From Rhizobium rhizogenes NBRC 13257 (GTDB lineage Bacteria; Pseudomonadota; Alphaproteobacteria; Rhizobiales; Rhizobiaceae), in assembly GCF_000696095.1 (NCBI RefSeq), contig NZ_BAYX01000012.1:1-64000 (forward strand): a DNA stretch of 64,000 nucleotides. The letters run 5' to 3'. The notes beneath the pieces are model-generated. The model did not search any database, had not been told where the DNA came from, and saw only the letters and a list, made by a program, of their open reading frames with translations. The translations under genes were made by a program, and so were the position numbers. Below, one piece after another: positions 37,930 to 46,719 of the stretch. Within the stretch, counting starts at the first letter, position 1, and each line of letters opens with the position of its first letter.

Positions 37930-38492
37930 TTTGAATCCATTTCGAGTTCAAACAGTTGCAAACCATCATTGCTGATACTTCTGAAAAATCCGTTACAGAT
38001 CGTATCTTCCCCACTATTTTCAATAGTTTGTACGAAACTCCCGTCGAACCTTTTTTAGGTTCTTCAATGTTGTTTTTGTGTATTCAACCTCAATTCGCCG
38101 ATGATATCGCTTCAAAATTGCAACATATCCACATACGGGCGGAGCTAGGCGGGAGTTCGTCCTCACCGGAGCACGGTACTGAAATGGGTGTTTCTGTGAC
38201 ACGAAAGTTCACAGGACATCACATCAGCAGCGATTCGCGGGCGGGCAGGGGGCGTTTCCGGATTCTCATGCCGTGGAGATCAGTGCATTTTCGTTTGAAA
38301 GATCCGCAAACACCACATAAATACACAAATCCAAGGAAAACGTCGTGGGCTTTCCGGTTCACGGTCACCACACTTACCAACGCATCTCGCCAACCTTACC
38401 TCCAAAGATTTGCGAGATAGGTTCGCCGCTTACAGGGATTGTCAGCATCAACGTTGCTGCCGGCCCGCACCGACCCGAGGAAGAAGCTGTCA
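37930..38492. other. Intergenic region, MCP-2 / DeoR-1 divergent promoters
   Basis: This 563-bp gap is relatively AT-rich. It must contain promoters for MCP-2 (minus) and DeoR-1 (plus). Around 38287-38302 the sequence contains TTTTCGTTTGAAAG, resembling TTTTCGTTGA at about 51098 in the amidase/FGase divergent promoter; both could be DeoR sites, with low certainty. Frames passing through are not convincing. Confidence 0.35.
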
Positions 38493-39251
38493 ATGTCGAG
38501 CGAAGTCCGCAAGGAAGTCATTCTGGAACGGCTCGATCGTGACCAGCGTGTCAGCGTTCTCGAGCTTTCCGCGGAGTTTGGTGTCTCGGGTGAAACCATT
38601 CGGCGCGATCTGAAGGACCTAGAGGCCGAGGGGGTCGTGCGGCGTGTTCACGGTGGCGCTATACCGGCCGGGCGCACCGCAGACGTACCGATCACCGATC
38701 GAATCAGGTTTAATGCGCTCGAAAAGGATGTGGTCGCGCAGATGGCGCGCAACCTGATCAACGATGACTGTGCCATTTTTCTAGATACCGGCACCACCAC
38801 TTTATCCCTTGCGCGACACCTGGTTGGCTTCAAGAAGCTACGGCTGTACACGAATTCCCTGATGGTCGCGCAAGCCGCCTGCCAGCATTTCGGCGTCCGG
38901 GTCCAGATGACACCTGGAAATCTCCGCCCGATCGAACAGGATCTGGTCGGCTACGACACACTGTCCTACATCCAGCAGTTCCACTTCGATATGGTCTTCA
39001 TGGGTGTGGCGGCGATCAAGGCGGAATATGGCTTCATGGACTACGAAGAGGACGAAGCGAGAATCCGCCAAGCTCTGCTGAAGCAGACCGCCCGAAGCAT
39101 CATGCTGGCCGACCATTCAAAGTGCGGCAAGACCGGCAATGTGATTACCGCCGCATTTTCCAGCGTAAACACGTTGGTTTCCGATCAGCGCCCGCCGACG
39201 GATATTCTGGCGGCGGCCAAAAGGGGCGGCCTTGAAATCATCCACGGTTGA
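38493..39251 (+). CDS. DeoR-family regulator, DeoR-1
   Basis: A 252-residue regulator with N-terminal DeoR HTH (VSVLELSAEFGVSGETIRRD; EGVVRRVHGGAI) and a sugar-phosphate-isomerase-like sensor domain (CAIFLDTGTTTLSLARHLVG; FMGVAAIKAEYGFMDYEEDE). The start MSSEVRKEVILERL at 38493 matches the DeoR-2 start; ATG codons further upstream are not homologous. DeoR-2 at 43241-43999 is a close paralogue in inverse orientation. The gene converges on the minus-strand operon end (IMPase), and probably senses an intermediate of that pathway. Confidence 0.92.
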   Translation: MSSEVRKEVILERLDRDQRVSVLELSAEFGVSGETIRRDLKDLEAEGVVRRVHGGAIPAGRTADVPITDRIRFNALEKDVVAQMARNLINDDCAIFLDTGTTTLSLARHLVGFKKLRLYTNSLMVAQAACQHFGVRVQMTPGNLRPIEQDLVGYDTLSYIQQFHFDMVFMGVAAIKAEYGFMDYEEDEARIRQALLKQTARSIMLADHSKCGKTGNVITAAFSSVNTLVSDQRPPTDILAAAKRGGLEIIHG

Positions 39252-39306
39252 CCGTCCGCCGAAAGCATCAGGTTGGTAATATCCGCCAGCTGAAGGAGAG
39301 ACGGGG

Positions 39307-40110
39307 TCACTCTCCGTGCAGAACGCCCATGATTTGAGTGTGAAGCGCGGCATTTGCAGCAGCGACGATCCCGCCGCCCTGCTCGGCGGGCCTACCATCC
39401 CAGTCGGTCACAACGCCGCCCGCCTGTTCAATGATCGGGATCAGGGCAACAATGTCGTAGGGATAGAGGCCCGCTTCAACGACGCAGTCGATCTGGCCTG
39501 CCGCAAGCATGCAATAGGCATAGCAATCGGTTCCGTAGCGGGCGAGCCGAACCTGTTTTTCGAGCCGGTCGTAGCTGGCTCTGCGATCAGGTTCGAAGAT
39601 GGCCGGCGTCGTCGTGAACAGGGTCGCATCGGCCAGGTTTTGCGTCGAAGTTGTCGAAAGCCGCACTCCAGCTTCGGCACGTGGTCCTTCGTAAAAAGCG
39701 CCATTGCCGGCTGCATAAAACAATTCGCCGATAAAAGGCTGCGCCATCATGCCGGCGACGGCTTGGCCGTTCTCCGTCAGTCCAACAAGAGTCCCCCAAA
39801 GTGGAATACCGGAGATAAAGGATCGTGTTCCGTCGATCGGGTCAATGACCCAGACATAGCCGGCATCCGCCCCTTCATTACCGAACTCTTCGCCCAAAAT
39901 ACCGTGGCCAGGATATTCAGCCCGAACGAGATCCCGAATGGCTCTTTCCGTTTCCCGGTCGGCTTCGGTAACCGGATCGAACCCACCTGCGGCCTTGTTG
40001 ACAACTGCGCCTGGCAGTCGAAACCGCGGCAATGCCTCACGCGCAGCTACAGCCGCCAAGCGGCGAAAAAAATCAGGCGAGACCAGGTTTTCGTTGGTTT
40101 GAATGTGCAT
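39307..40110 (-). CDS. Inositol-monophosphatase-family phosphatase (HisN/IMPase-like)
   Basis: A 267-residue magnesium-dependent phosphatase. Motifs: GILGEEFGNEG, WVIDPIDGTRSFISGIPLWGT (DPxDGT metal site), and AYCMLAAGQIDCVVEAGLYPYD in place of the usual WD-x-A-A-G. It resembles alphaproteobacterial HisN-type histidinol-phosphate phosphatases, but the context is catabolic. It is the last gene of the minus-strand operon, 3 bp after the kinase-like gene 40114-41052, so kinase and phosphatase steps act on linked substrates. The exact substrate is unknown. Confidence 0.85.
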   Translation of the reverse strand: MHIQTNENLVSPDFFRRLAAVAAREALPRFRLPGAVVNKAAGGFDPVTEADRETERAIRDLVRAEYPGHGILGEEFGNEGADAGYVWVIDPIDGTRSFISGIPLWGTLVGLTENGQAVAGMMAQPFIGELFYAAGNGAFYEGPRAEAGVRLSTTSTQNLADATLFTTTPAIFEPDRRASYDRLEKQVRLARYGTDCYAYCMLAAGQIDCVVEAGLYPYDIVALIPIIEQAGGVVTDWDGRPAEQGGGIVAAANAALHTQIMGVLHGE

Positions 40111-40113
40111 GTG

Positions 40114-41052
40114 TCAGACCGCCTTCAGCCACTGCGACCATAGCGGATTGTTCATCACGAAACGTGCCCGCATATGTTTCCAGAATCCATATTTGAAAAA
40201 GTCGAAATCCAGACGTGAGACTTCGTTCTGCACCATGGCCCAAGTCGCCCATTTGAGGTCGACGAGCGCCTTGAATAGCGAGATCCGCGCCAGGATACTC
40301 GGGTCCGCCCGACCATAATATTCCTCGATCAGTTCCTTCTCAATCTCGGGCGAGAAGCACATCTCGCAGAACCAGAGCGCCAGTTCGGCGGCGCGATCAT
40401 TGGTGGACGCGTATTCGAAATCGACGAGCATGACCCGGCGATCGGAATGGAGGAGGAAATTGCCGGCCAGCGTATCGTTCATGCACGGCGCCAGATCGAG
40501 ACCTGACGCCTCCAGTGCGCTGCGCGCCTCGCGATAGCGCGCATTCATCCAGCTGAAGTTGCTCGGAAACTCGCCGCCCAGATCTAGAGCCTGCTGGAAA
40601 TGTTCGTCGATCATATCGAAGGTCGTCTTTTGCTGCGAAAGCGGCGCGGTGTCGTTAAAGGCCTTCAGCGCGCGAAGACCATTCAGGCGTATGACCGGAT
40701 CCAGAAAGTCGGCATTGGTCGATGTTCTCAGCCCTTCGACGAATTCACTCACCTCGACCCCGGTTTCGGGGAAGAAGTCGATGATCCGAGCCCCGACGCC
40801 GGCTTCGTGCGCCTTGCGCCCAGCTTCGTTCGCGGTTCTTCGGTCGATGAACATTTCGGTTCCGGCGCCAGGAATCTTCACGAAGAAACTGTGTGGCGCA
40901 CCGAAGACGTAGACGCGCCAATTGGGGTTGCTGATGCCGCCGGGCACCGGTTCGTAGGAAACATCGAGGTCCCGCCAATCCGCGACGGCTGCGATCGCCT
41001 GCTCGATCGCCCGTTCCGCCTGCGATGCGCCTTCGCCTAATCTGCGTCTCAT
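40114..41052 (-). CDS. Choline/ethanolamine-kinase-like APH-family phosphotransferase (APH-1)
   Basis: A 312-residue kinase-like protein. SYEPVPGGISNPNWRVYVFG resembles the choline-kinase nucleotide loop, FFVKIPG holds the ATP lysine, and APCMNDTLAGNFLLHSDRRV with LVDFEYASTNDRAAELALWF form the Brenner and DFE motifs. The usual His of the H-N-D triplet is Met here. The start at 41052 has a GGAG site; ATG 41082 is possible but weak. Similar to LicA/choline kinases that phosphorylate choline or ethanolamine. EutBC in the next operon strengthens the amino-alcohol reading. Confidence 0.82.
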   Translation of the reverse strand: MRRRLGEGASQAERAIEQAIAAVADWRDLDVSYEPVPGGISNPNWRVYVFGAPHSFFVKIPGAGTEMFIDRRTANEAGRKAHEAGVGARIIDFFPETGVEVSEFVEGLRTSTNADFLDPVIRLNGLRALKAFNDTAPLSQQKTTFDMIDEHFQQALDLGGEFPSNFSWMNARYREARSALEASGLDLAPCMNDTLAGNFLLHSDRRVMLVDFEYASTNDRAAELALWFCEMCFSPEIEKELIEEYYGRADPSILARISLFKALVDLKWATWAMVQNEVSRLDFDFFKYGFWKHMRARFVMNNPLWSQWLKAV

Positions 41053-41063
41053 CGCTTTCTCCG

Positions 41064-41993
41064 TCAGACCTGTTTCAGCCATGTCTCGAAGCGTGGTCCT
41101 TCGATGACTGTGCGGGCTCTCAAAAGCCGCCATTCGGCATATTTGAAGAATTCAACATGCTTGCGTGGCGAGTGGGCGGCATTGATGAAGCCCCAAAGCG
41201 CCCACATGAGATCGTCGGCCGCACCGTAGAGACGGGCGCGCGCCAGCACACCGGCATCCGGCTTTCCGGTTGCGATCTCGATCGCCAGCAGCGCCTCACC
41301 ATCGAAGGGGAGGAGTTCGGCCAGCACGGTTCCGATATCGTACGCGGGGTCCGCCTGGCGCGCCCACTCGAAATCGACCAGCCGAACCCCGTCGTCCGGC
41401 CCGACCATGACGTTCGACGAGACGCCGTCCGCATGGCATGGGACCGTATCGACACCCGCGGCGGCGATGGCGCCGGCAATCCGCTGGACGGCAGCCGAGA
41501 CGGTGAATACCGGTGCTGGCAGGATGACACACGGTTCTTCGGCAACTTGCCGGTAGGCGGCAACGAGATCGAAAACACTGCGCGCTTCCGCAAGCGGTTG
41601 GGCTTTCTGGAAGGTGCGTTTCGCCGTCAGAAGATTTTCGAGAACCCGCGGGCGGCGAAGGACATCGGCATGGCCCCAGGCCCATTCCTCATCAAGCGCC
41701 TCGAACACCAGTACGCCGTTGGAGGGATCTGCATGGATGAGACGCGGGGCAATGCCCAGTTCGCCCGCCTTGCGGCTGGCCTCCGCAACGCAATCCAGTG
41801 CGATAAATTGGGACATGTCATCGTGGAAACGTTTGACGAAAACCCGCGGCTGATCGGCCTTGCTTGCAAAAAAGCAGAGATTTTCGACAGCGCGGTGAAT
41901 GGGCGATACCACTCCGCCAATCGGACCTGAGAGGGTGGCGCCCGAAAGGCCGACCGCTTCGAGCGCAGTCTGAATTGTAGCATCATCCTGCAT
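41064..41993 (-). CDS. APH-family small-molecule kinase (APH-2)
   Basis: A 309-residue paralogue of the neighbouring kinase. The N-terminal half has FVKRFHDDMSQFIALDCV (ATP lysine and helix), the catalytic motif is PCHADGVSSNVMV and the metal motif VRLVDFEWARQADPAYDIGT. Unlike APH-1 it keeps the His. The start at 41993 is preceded by GAAGGAGGG and overlaps the end of the upstream hydrolase gene by 11 bp. Two different kinases in tandem suggest that two related hydroxyl compounds are phosphorylated, or that they form a heteromer. Confidence 0.8.
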   Translation of the reverse strand: MQDDATIQTALEAVGLSGATLSGPIGGVVSPIHRAVENLCFFASKADQPRVFVKRFHDDMSQFIALDCVAEASRKAGELGIAPRLIHADPSNGVLVFEALDEEWAWGHADVLRRPRVLENLLTAKRTFQKAQPLAEARSVFDLVAAYRQVAEEPCVILPAPVFTVSAAVQRIAGAIAAAGVDTVPCHADGVSSNVMVGPDDGVRLVDFEWARQADPAYDIGTVLAELLPFDGEALLAIEIATGKPDAGVLARARLYGAADDLMWALWGFINAAHSPRKHVEFFKYAEWRLLRARTVIEGPRFETWLKQV

Positions 41994-43248
41994 GGAGCCC
42001 TCCTTCAACGAGATGGCGAAGTGTGGTCGTCAGCACCGTCAGACCAGCTTGCACGTCGTCCGGCTCGGTCAGCTCGTCGGGATGATGGGCAATGCCATCC
42101 ACGCTCGGAATGAAGATCAGGGCGGACGGTATGCCACTGTTTTGCAGGGCAACGGCATCATGGCCTGCGACGGAACGCATGGTCAACGGCTCGAAACCGC
42201 AAGAGCGGGCCGCCCGGCCGACAAGCGCCATCAGCCCGCCATCCATGCTGGCAGGGTCCCGCAAAGTATCGGTGACGATTTCCAGCTGCGTGACCGTATC
42301 GGCGGCCGCCTTTTGAAGCGCGGCAAGTGCGAGCTCGCCGGCTGCGTCCAGTTCCGACACGTCGGGCCCCCTCAGTTCGAACCAGACAGTCGCTCGGTCG
42401 ACCACAACGTTCGGCGAGTTGGGCTCGACCACGAGGCGCGCCGCCGATCGATGGAGGTGGGGATAGCTTGCGGCGACGACCGCTTCGAAGGCGGCAATCC
42501 CTCGCGCGGCGGCGAGAAGTGCATCGCGGCGATCGGCCATCGGGGTCGGGCCGGTGTGCGCTGCTCGACCGATCCAGCGCACGGTCGACTTGCGCGCCGC
42601 CCAGGTTCCTTCGACGATCCCGATACGTCGGCCCGCTTCGAGCAGTTTCCGTCCCTGCTCGACATGCAGCTCGACATAGGCCGCGGGGGAGGGAGGAACT
42701 ATCCCGCTTTCGCCGTTGATACCGACCGCCGCGAGCGCGTCCTTAAGGGATATGCCGTCCCCGTCGCGCAGTTCAAGTGCATCACCGAGTGCGAGAGCGC
42801 CGGAGAAGACGGCGCTGCCGGTGAGGCTCGGTTGATAGCGAGCACCTTCCTCGTTCGTCCAGTTGACGACCGCGAGATTATAGTGCGGTTTGCACCGTCC
42901 ACGTTGAACCTCCGCGTGAATATCTAGCGCAGCTTGTCCTGCTGTCAGCACACCAAGTGTACCGTCGAAACGGCCGCCTCGCGGCTGGGTGTCGAGATGC
43001 GAGCCTGCAAAAATCCAGGGGGCATCCCGACCGGCCCATTCGAAGCAGGCAAACTGGTTGCCAATTGCATCATGCGTGATGTGCGCGGTCGCTTGCTCCA
43101 TCCAAACGGCAAAAACGCCTCGCGCCATGCCGTCCTCGGCGGTTGCCGCTAAACGTGTCACGCCTGCTCCAGGCTCGGCGCCGATAGCAGAGATCCGGTC
43201 GAAGATCGCATCGAAATCGTTTCGCGGGATTGTCCCTGCATCAAGCAT
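41983..43248 (-). CDS. M20-family Zn amidohydrolase (carbamoylase/allantoate-amidohydrolase type)
   Basis: A 421-residue dinuclear-zinc hydrolase that cuts N-carbamoyl or similar amide bonds. Motifs: IFAGSHLDTQPRGGRFDGTL (His/Asp ligands), LAVVNWTNEEGARYQPSLTGS (Glu-Glu), AAYVELHVEQGRKLLEAG and SVAGHDAVALQNSGIPSALI, PSVDGIAHHPDE. The start at 43248 follows GGAGAT and overlaps the DeoR-2 stop. Relatives act on N-carbamoyl amino acids, ureidoglycine or allantoate. In the context of amidase, FGase-like protein and EutBC it may remove the N-substituent of an amino alcohol or amino acid. Confidence 0.88.
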   Translation of the reverse strand: MLDAGTIPRNDFDAIFDRISAIGAEPGAGVTRLAATAEDGMARGVFAVWMEQATAHITHDAIGNQFACFEWAGRDAPWIFAGSHLDTQPRGGRFDGTLGVLTAGQAALDIHAEVQRGRCKPHYNLAVVNWTNEEGARYQPSLTGSAVFSGALALGDALELRDGDGISLKDALAAVGINGESGIVPPSPAAYVELHVEQGRKLLEAGRRIGIVEGTWAARKSTVRWIGRAAHTGPTPMADRRDALLAAARGIAAFEAVVAASYPHLHRSAARLVVEPNSPNVVVDRATVWFELRGPDVSELDAAGELALAALQKAAADTVTQLEIVTDTLRDPASMDGGLMALVGRAARSCGFEPLTMRSVAGHDAVALQNSGIPSALIFIPSVDGIAHHPDELTEPDDVQAGLTVLTTTLRHLVEGGLHAG

Positions 43249-43999
43249 GAATGATCTCCATTTCTTCAGCCCGAACGGCGCCAAGGATATCTTCCGGCGG
43301 ACGCCGGTCTGTAACGAGCGTGCCGATTTCTTCGAATGGAGCGGTGATCACATTGCCGACCCTTCCAAACTTGGAATGATCGGCCAGCATGACGCTTCGT
43401 GACGATCTTCTGATCAGGATCTGGCGAATTCGCGCCTCGTCCTCTTCATAGTCCATGAACCCATATTCCACATTGATTGCCGCCGCACCCATAAAGACCA
43501 TGTCGAAGTGGAACTGCTGGATGTAAGAGAGCGTGTCGTAACCCACCAGATCCTGTTCGATCGGCCGCAGATTTCCGGGCGTCACGTGCACGCTCACGCC
43601 GAAATGCTGGCAGGCCGCTTGCGCGATCATCAGGGAATTCGTGTAGAGCCGCAGCTTCTTGAAGCCGATCAGCCGGCGAGCAAGCGCAAGCGTCGTCGTG
43701 CCCGTATCGAGGAAGATCACACAGTCGTCATTGATCAGGTTACGCGCCACGCCGGCGACCGCATCCTTTTCGACCGAGTTGAGCTTGATGCGCTCGGTGA
43801 TCGGCGTGTCGGCCGTTCGACCTGCTGGAATTGCGCCGCCATGCACGCGCCGCACGGCACCTTCTGCTTCGAGGTTCTTCAGATCGCGGCGAATGGTTTC
43901 ACCCGAAACACCGAATTCGGCAGAAAGTTCGACGACGCTGACGCGCTGGTCACGGCCGAGGCGCTCCAGGATGATCTCCTTGCGGATCTCACTGGACAT
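43241..43999 (-). CDS. DeoR-family regulator, DeoR-2
   Basis: A 252-residue DeoR protein (MSSEIRKEIILERLGRDQRV; VVELSAEFGVSGETIRRDLK; FLDTGTTTLALARRLIGFKK). It is very similar to DeoR-1 across the length, with small substitutions. The start at 43999 overlaps the DppDF stop at 43989, and its end overlaps the hydrolase start, so it is embedded in the operon. Autoregulation with DeoR-1 is likely. Residues around GNVITAPFEEIGTLVTDRR differ from copy 1, so ligand or partner specificity could differ. Confidence 0.92.
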   Translation of the reverse strand: MSSEIRKEIILERLGRDQRVSVVELSAEFGVSGETIRRDLKNLEAEGAVRRVHGGAIPAGRTADTPITERIKLNSVEKDAVAGVARNLINDDCVIFLDTGTTTLALARRLIGFKKLRLYTNSLMIAQAACQHFGVSVHVTPGNLRPIEQDLVGYDTLSYIQQFHFDMVFMGAAAINVEYGFMDYEEDEARIRQILIRRSSRSVMLADHSKFGRVGNVITAPFEEIGTLVTDRRPPEDILGAVRAEEMEIIHA

Positions 44000-45800
44000 G
44001 GACCGCCTCGTCCTCGTGCCGATGCAGGCAGGCTGCGTAATTCCCGCCCTCGCCCCCCTGGAGCATCGGATCGGTATTTGCGCAATCGGTCTGCGCGCGC
44101 GGGCAGCGGGAGCGGAACGAGCAGCCGACAGGAAGATGAATAGGACTTGGCGGCTCGCCGTCCAGGAGGTATTCCGCGCCCGGGAAACGGTTTTCCTCCA
44201 ACGTTGGCATGGCGCTGAGCAGCGCCCGCGTGTACGGGTGGTGGGGATGTTCGAAAAGGGTTCTGTTGTCCGCCAGTTCGACGATGCGCCCAAGATACAT
44301 GACCGCAACGCGGTGACAGATCCGACGGACCAGCGCGAGGTCGTGAGATATGAAAATATACGAAAACCCGTGCGCCGCCTGAAGCCGTTTGAAGAGATCG
44401 AGAAGCTCGGCCTGCTCGACCTGGTCGAGCGCCGACAAGGTCTCGTCGAGGATCAAAAGGCGCGGCTTGAGCACCAGCGCCCGGGCAATGTTGATGCGCT
44501 GGCGCTGACCGGCGCTAAGGCCCACCGGCAATCGATCGGCAAGTTCCGCATGAAGACCCACTTCGCGCATGGCCTCCCGTGCGCGTTGCTCCGCATCGCG
44601 GCGGCCGACCCCGTGGATCAGAAGCGGCTCTTCGATCATGCGGATGATCGACATCCCCGCCGGCAGCGATCCGTAGGGATCCTGCAACAGCAGTTGGAAC
44701 GATTTGCGCATCTCGGTCAACGAGCGAGCAGAGAGACTCGAGAGGTCTTTTCCGAGGAACGCAATGCGCCCGACGTTCGGCTGTTCGAGCCACGCAAGCA
44801 GGCGGGTAAGCGTGGATTTGCCGCAACCGCTTTCACCGACAATGCCAAAATTTTCACCTGCATTGACGGTAAAGGACACGTCTCGTACGGCCTTGACTTC
44901 GTTGAAGGCATTGAACGCATCGCGCCGGCGTACGCTATAGGTTCGTGTTGCATTCTCGACGGTCAGGACAGCCTCACCGTCTTTTGCCTCCGGTGCCGAT
45001 ACGTTCTTCCATATCGATGGAATGCGGGAAAGTAGTGCGCGCGTATAGGCTTGCTGCGGATTGGCAGTAATATCAGTAGTCTTGCCCTGTTCGACGATGC
45101 GGCCACCTTGCATAACCAGCGTCCGCTCGGCGATCTGTGACACCACGGGCAACGACGAAGAGATAAACAGGAATGCCGTATCGAGACTTTCCCTGAGATT
45201 GTCGATGAGCCTGATAATCTGGGCAGCGACCGTAACGTCGAGCGGCTGCGTAATATTGTCCGCAATAACAAGCGATGGCTCGGAAACGAGCGCATCGACG
45301 ATCATTACACGCTGCATCATGCCGCCGGAGAATTGGAAAGGTGCCTCATGAAAACGAGAGCGCGGCGATGGAATATGCACCCGGCCAAGTAGATCGAGAA
45401 CCTTTTCCTTAGCTTCCGCCTTACCGATATCAGGCCGGACAGATCGAAGCTTCTCGATGATCTGATGGCCGATTGGCAGCCGCGGATCGAGCGAACCCAT
45501 GGGGTTTGCACCAATGAAGCCAATGCGGTTCCCTCTGATCGACCTGAGCCCCCGGGCATCCAGCGAGAGGACATCTTTTCCTTCGAAGATCACCTTCCCC
45601 GAAGAGACTTCCAATGGTGCGCGAATGGAGTTCACCATTGCGCGCGCAAGCACCGACTTGCCCGATCCGGCCTCGCCGACAAGGCCGAGAACTTCGCCTG
45701 GCTGGAGGGCAAAGCCCACATTGTCGACGATGCGCCGTTTGCTGCTATCCCGCAGGAGATCGACTGAGAGACTGGAGACAGTGAGAATTGGATCACTCAT
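43989..45800 (-). CDS. Dipeptide-type ABC transporter ATPase, fused DppD-DppF
   Basis: A 603-residue protein that joins two oligopeptide-type ABC ATPases. Cassette 1: GLVGEAGSGKSVLARAMV, FQFSGGMMQRVMIVDAL, LVIADNITQPLD. Here the Walker B glutamate is replaced by Asn (IADN), so the first ATPase may be degenerate. Cassette 2: GIVGESGCGKSTLTRLLA, LSAGQRQRINIARALVLKP, LLILDETLSALD. The C-terminal Cys-rich tail (CSFRSRCPRAQTDC...C) is the usual iron-sulfur-like motif. It abuts DppC at 45800/45801 and overlaps DeoR-2. Confidence 0.92.
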   Translation of the reverse strand: MSDPILTVSSLSVDLLRDSSKRRIVDNVGFALQPGEVLGLVGEAGSGKSVLARAMVNSIRAPLEVSSGKVIFEGKDVLSLDARGLRSIRGNRIGFIGANPMGSLDPRLPIGHQIIEKLRSVRPDIGKAEAKEKVLDLLGRVHIPSPRSRFHEAPFQFSGGMMQRVMIVDALVSEPSLVIADNITQPLDVTVAAQIIRLIDNLRESLDTAFLFISSSLPVVSQIAERTLVMQGGRIVEQGKTTDITANPQQAYTRALLSRIPSIWKNVSAPEAKDGEAVLTVENATRTYSVRRRDAFNAFNEVKAVRDVSFTVNAGENFGIVGESGCGKSTLTRLLAWLEQPNVGRIAFLGKDLSSLSARSLTEMRKSFQLLLQDPYGSLPAGMSIIRMIEEPLLIHGVGRRDAEQRAREAMREVGLHAELADRLPVGLSAGQRQRINIARALVLKPRLLILDETLSALDQVEQAELLDLFKRLQAAHGFSYIFISHDLALVRRICHRVAVMYLGRIVELADNRTLFEHPHHPYTRALLSAMPTLEENRFPGAEYLLDGEPPSPIHLPVGCSFRSRCPRAQTDCANTDPMLQGGEGGNYAACLHRHEDEAVHVQ

Positions 45801-46718
45801 TTACGCATCCCCTCTCAGAACCGCATTGCGCGCGCGTTCCAATGCTGAACCCATCAGATTCAGACAAGTCAGCGATATCAGCATGAATAGGCCGGGCATC
45901 GTCGCGATCCACCATGCGTTCAGCAAATACTTTCGTGAATCCGCAATCACGTTCCCGAATGTCGGTGTCGGCGGCTGAACCCCGAGACCGAGAAAGCCCA
46001 GGATCGACTCGAAGATCATCATGCGGGCGATGTCGAGAACCGCAACGAACGCGATCGGCGGAAGCACAACGGGAGCCACGAAGAGGAGCATGATTCGAAG
46101 ATCGGACGCGCCGAGCACACGCTCGCCGAGAACGTAACCACGGCTGCGTTCCCCGAGAGCAACTGAACGGGCGACACGCGCATAGAGCGGCCATCCTGAA
46201 AGACCAAGCACGAGGATAATCGCAGGCACTGTTGGGCGGGACACACCGAGGATGGTGATGGCAAGAATGATCATGGGAATTGAGAGCTGAGCATCGGTCA
46301 GCCGCATGATGACCGTATCAAGCCAACCGCCACGAAAACCAGCAAGAAGACCGAGACTGCAGCCTACGATGAACATGAGGATCACGGTCGTCGCACCGAT
46401 GAACAGCGAATAACACAGTCCGACGAGACAGCGCATGAGGACGTCGCGGCCGAGCTGATCGGTACCGAGCACGTACGGCCATTGCCAGCCTTCGGAAGGG
46501 AATGGTGGGACAAACTTGTGGTTGTACGCCATCTTGAGCGGATCAACCGAACTGATAAATGGCAGGAGAATCGCAAGTCCAAGCAGCAATCCGAAGCCAA
46601 TGAGGCCAATGCGAAAGTCGAGGCGCGCCACGGCAATCTGCAACATGCGCCGGGTCGGTGTGGTGCCTCGCTTGACGATGGTGCGCTCGCCGGCGCTCTG
46701 TTCTACGATATCGGTCAT
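45801..46718 (-). CDS. Dipeptide-type ABC transporter permease (DppC-like)
   Basis: A 305-residue inner-membrane permease. The N-terminal cytoplasmic lead (MTDIVEQSAGERTIVKRGTT) precedes the first span (FRIGLIGFGLLLGLAILLPF); YVLGTDQLGRDVLMRCLVG is the DppC signature and YVLGERVLGASDLRIMLLFV the EAA-type loop. It lies one base after dppB. Together they form the channel of a peptide/opine-type importer. Confidence 0.93.
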   Translation of the reverse strand: MTDIVEQSAGERTIVKRGTTPTRRMLQIAVARLDFRIGLIGFGLLLGLAILLPFISSVDPLKMAYNHKFVPPFPSEGWQWPYVLGTDQLGRDVLMRCLVGLCYSLFIGATTVILMFIVGCSLGLLAGFRGGWLDTVIMRLTDAQLSIPMIILAITILGVSRPTVPAIILVLGLSGWPLYARVARSVALGERSRGYVLGERVLGASDLRIMLLFVAPVVLPPIAFVAVLDIARMMIFESILGFLGLGVQPPTPTFGNVIADSRKYLLNAWWIATMPGLFMLISLTCLNLMGSALERARNAVLRGDA

Positions 46719-46719
46719 C

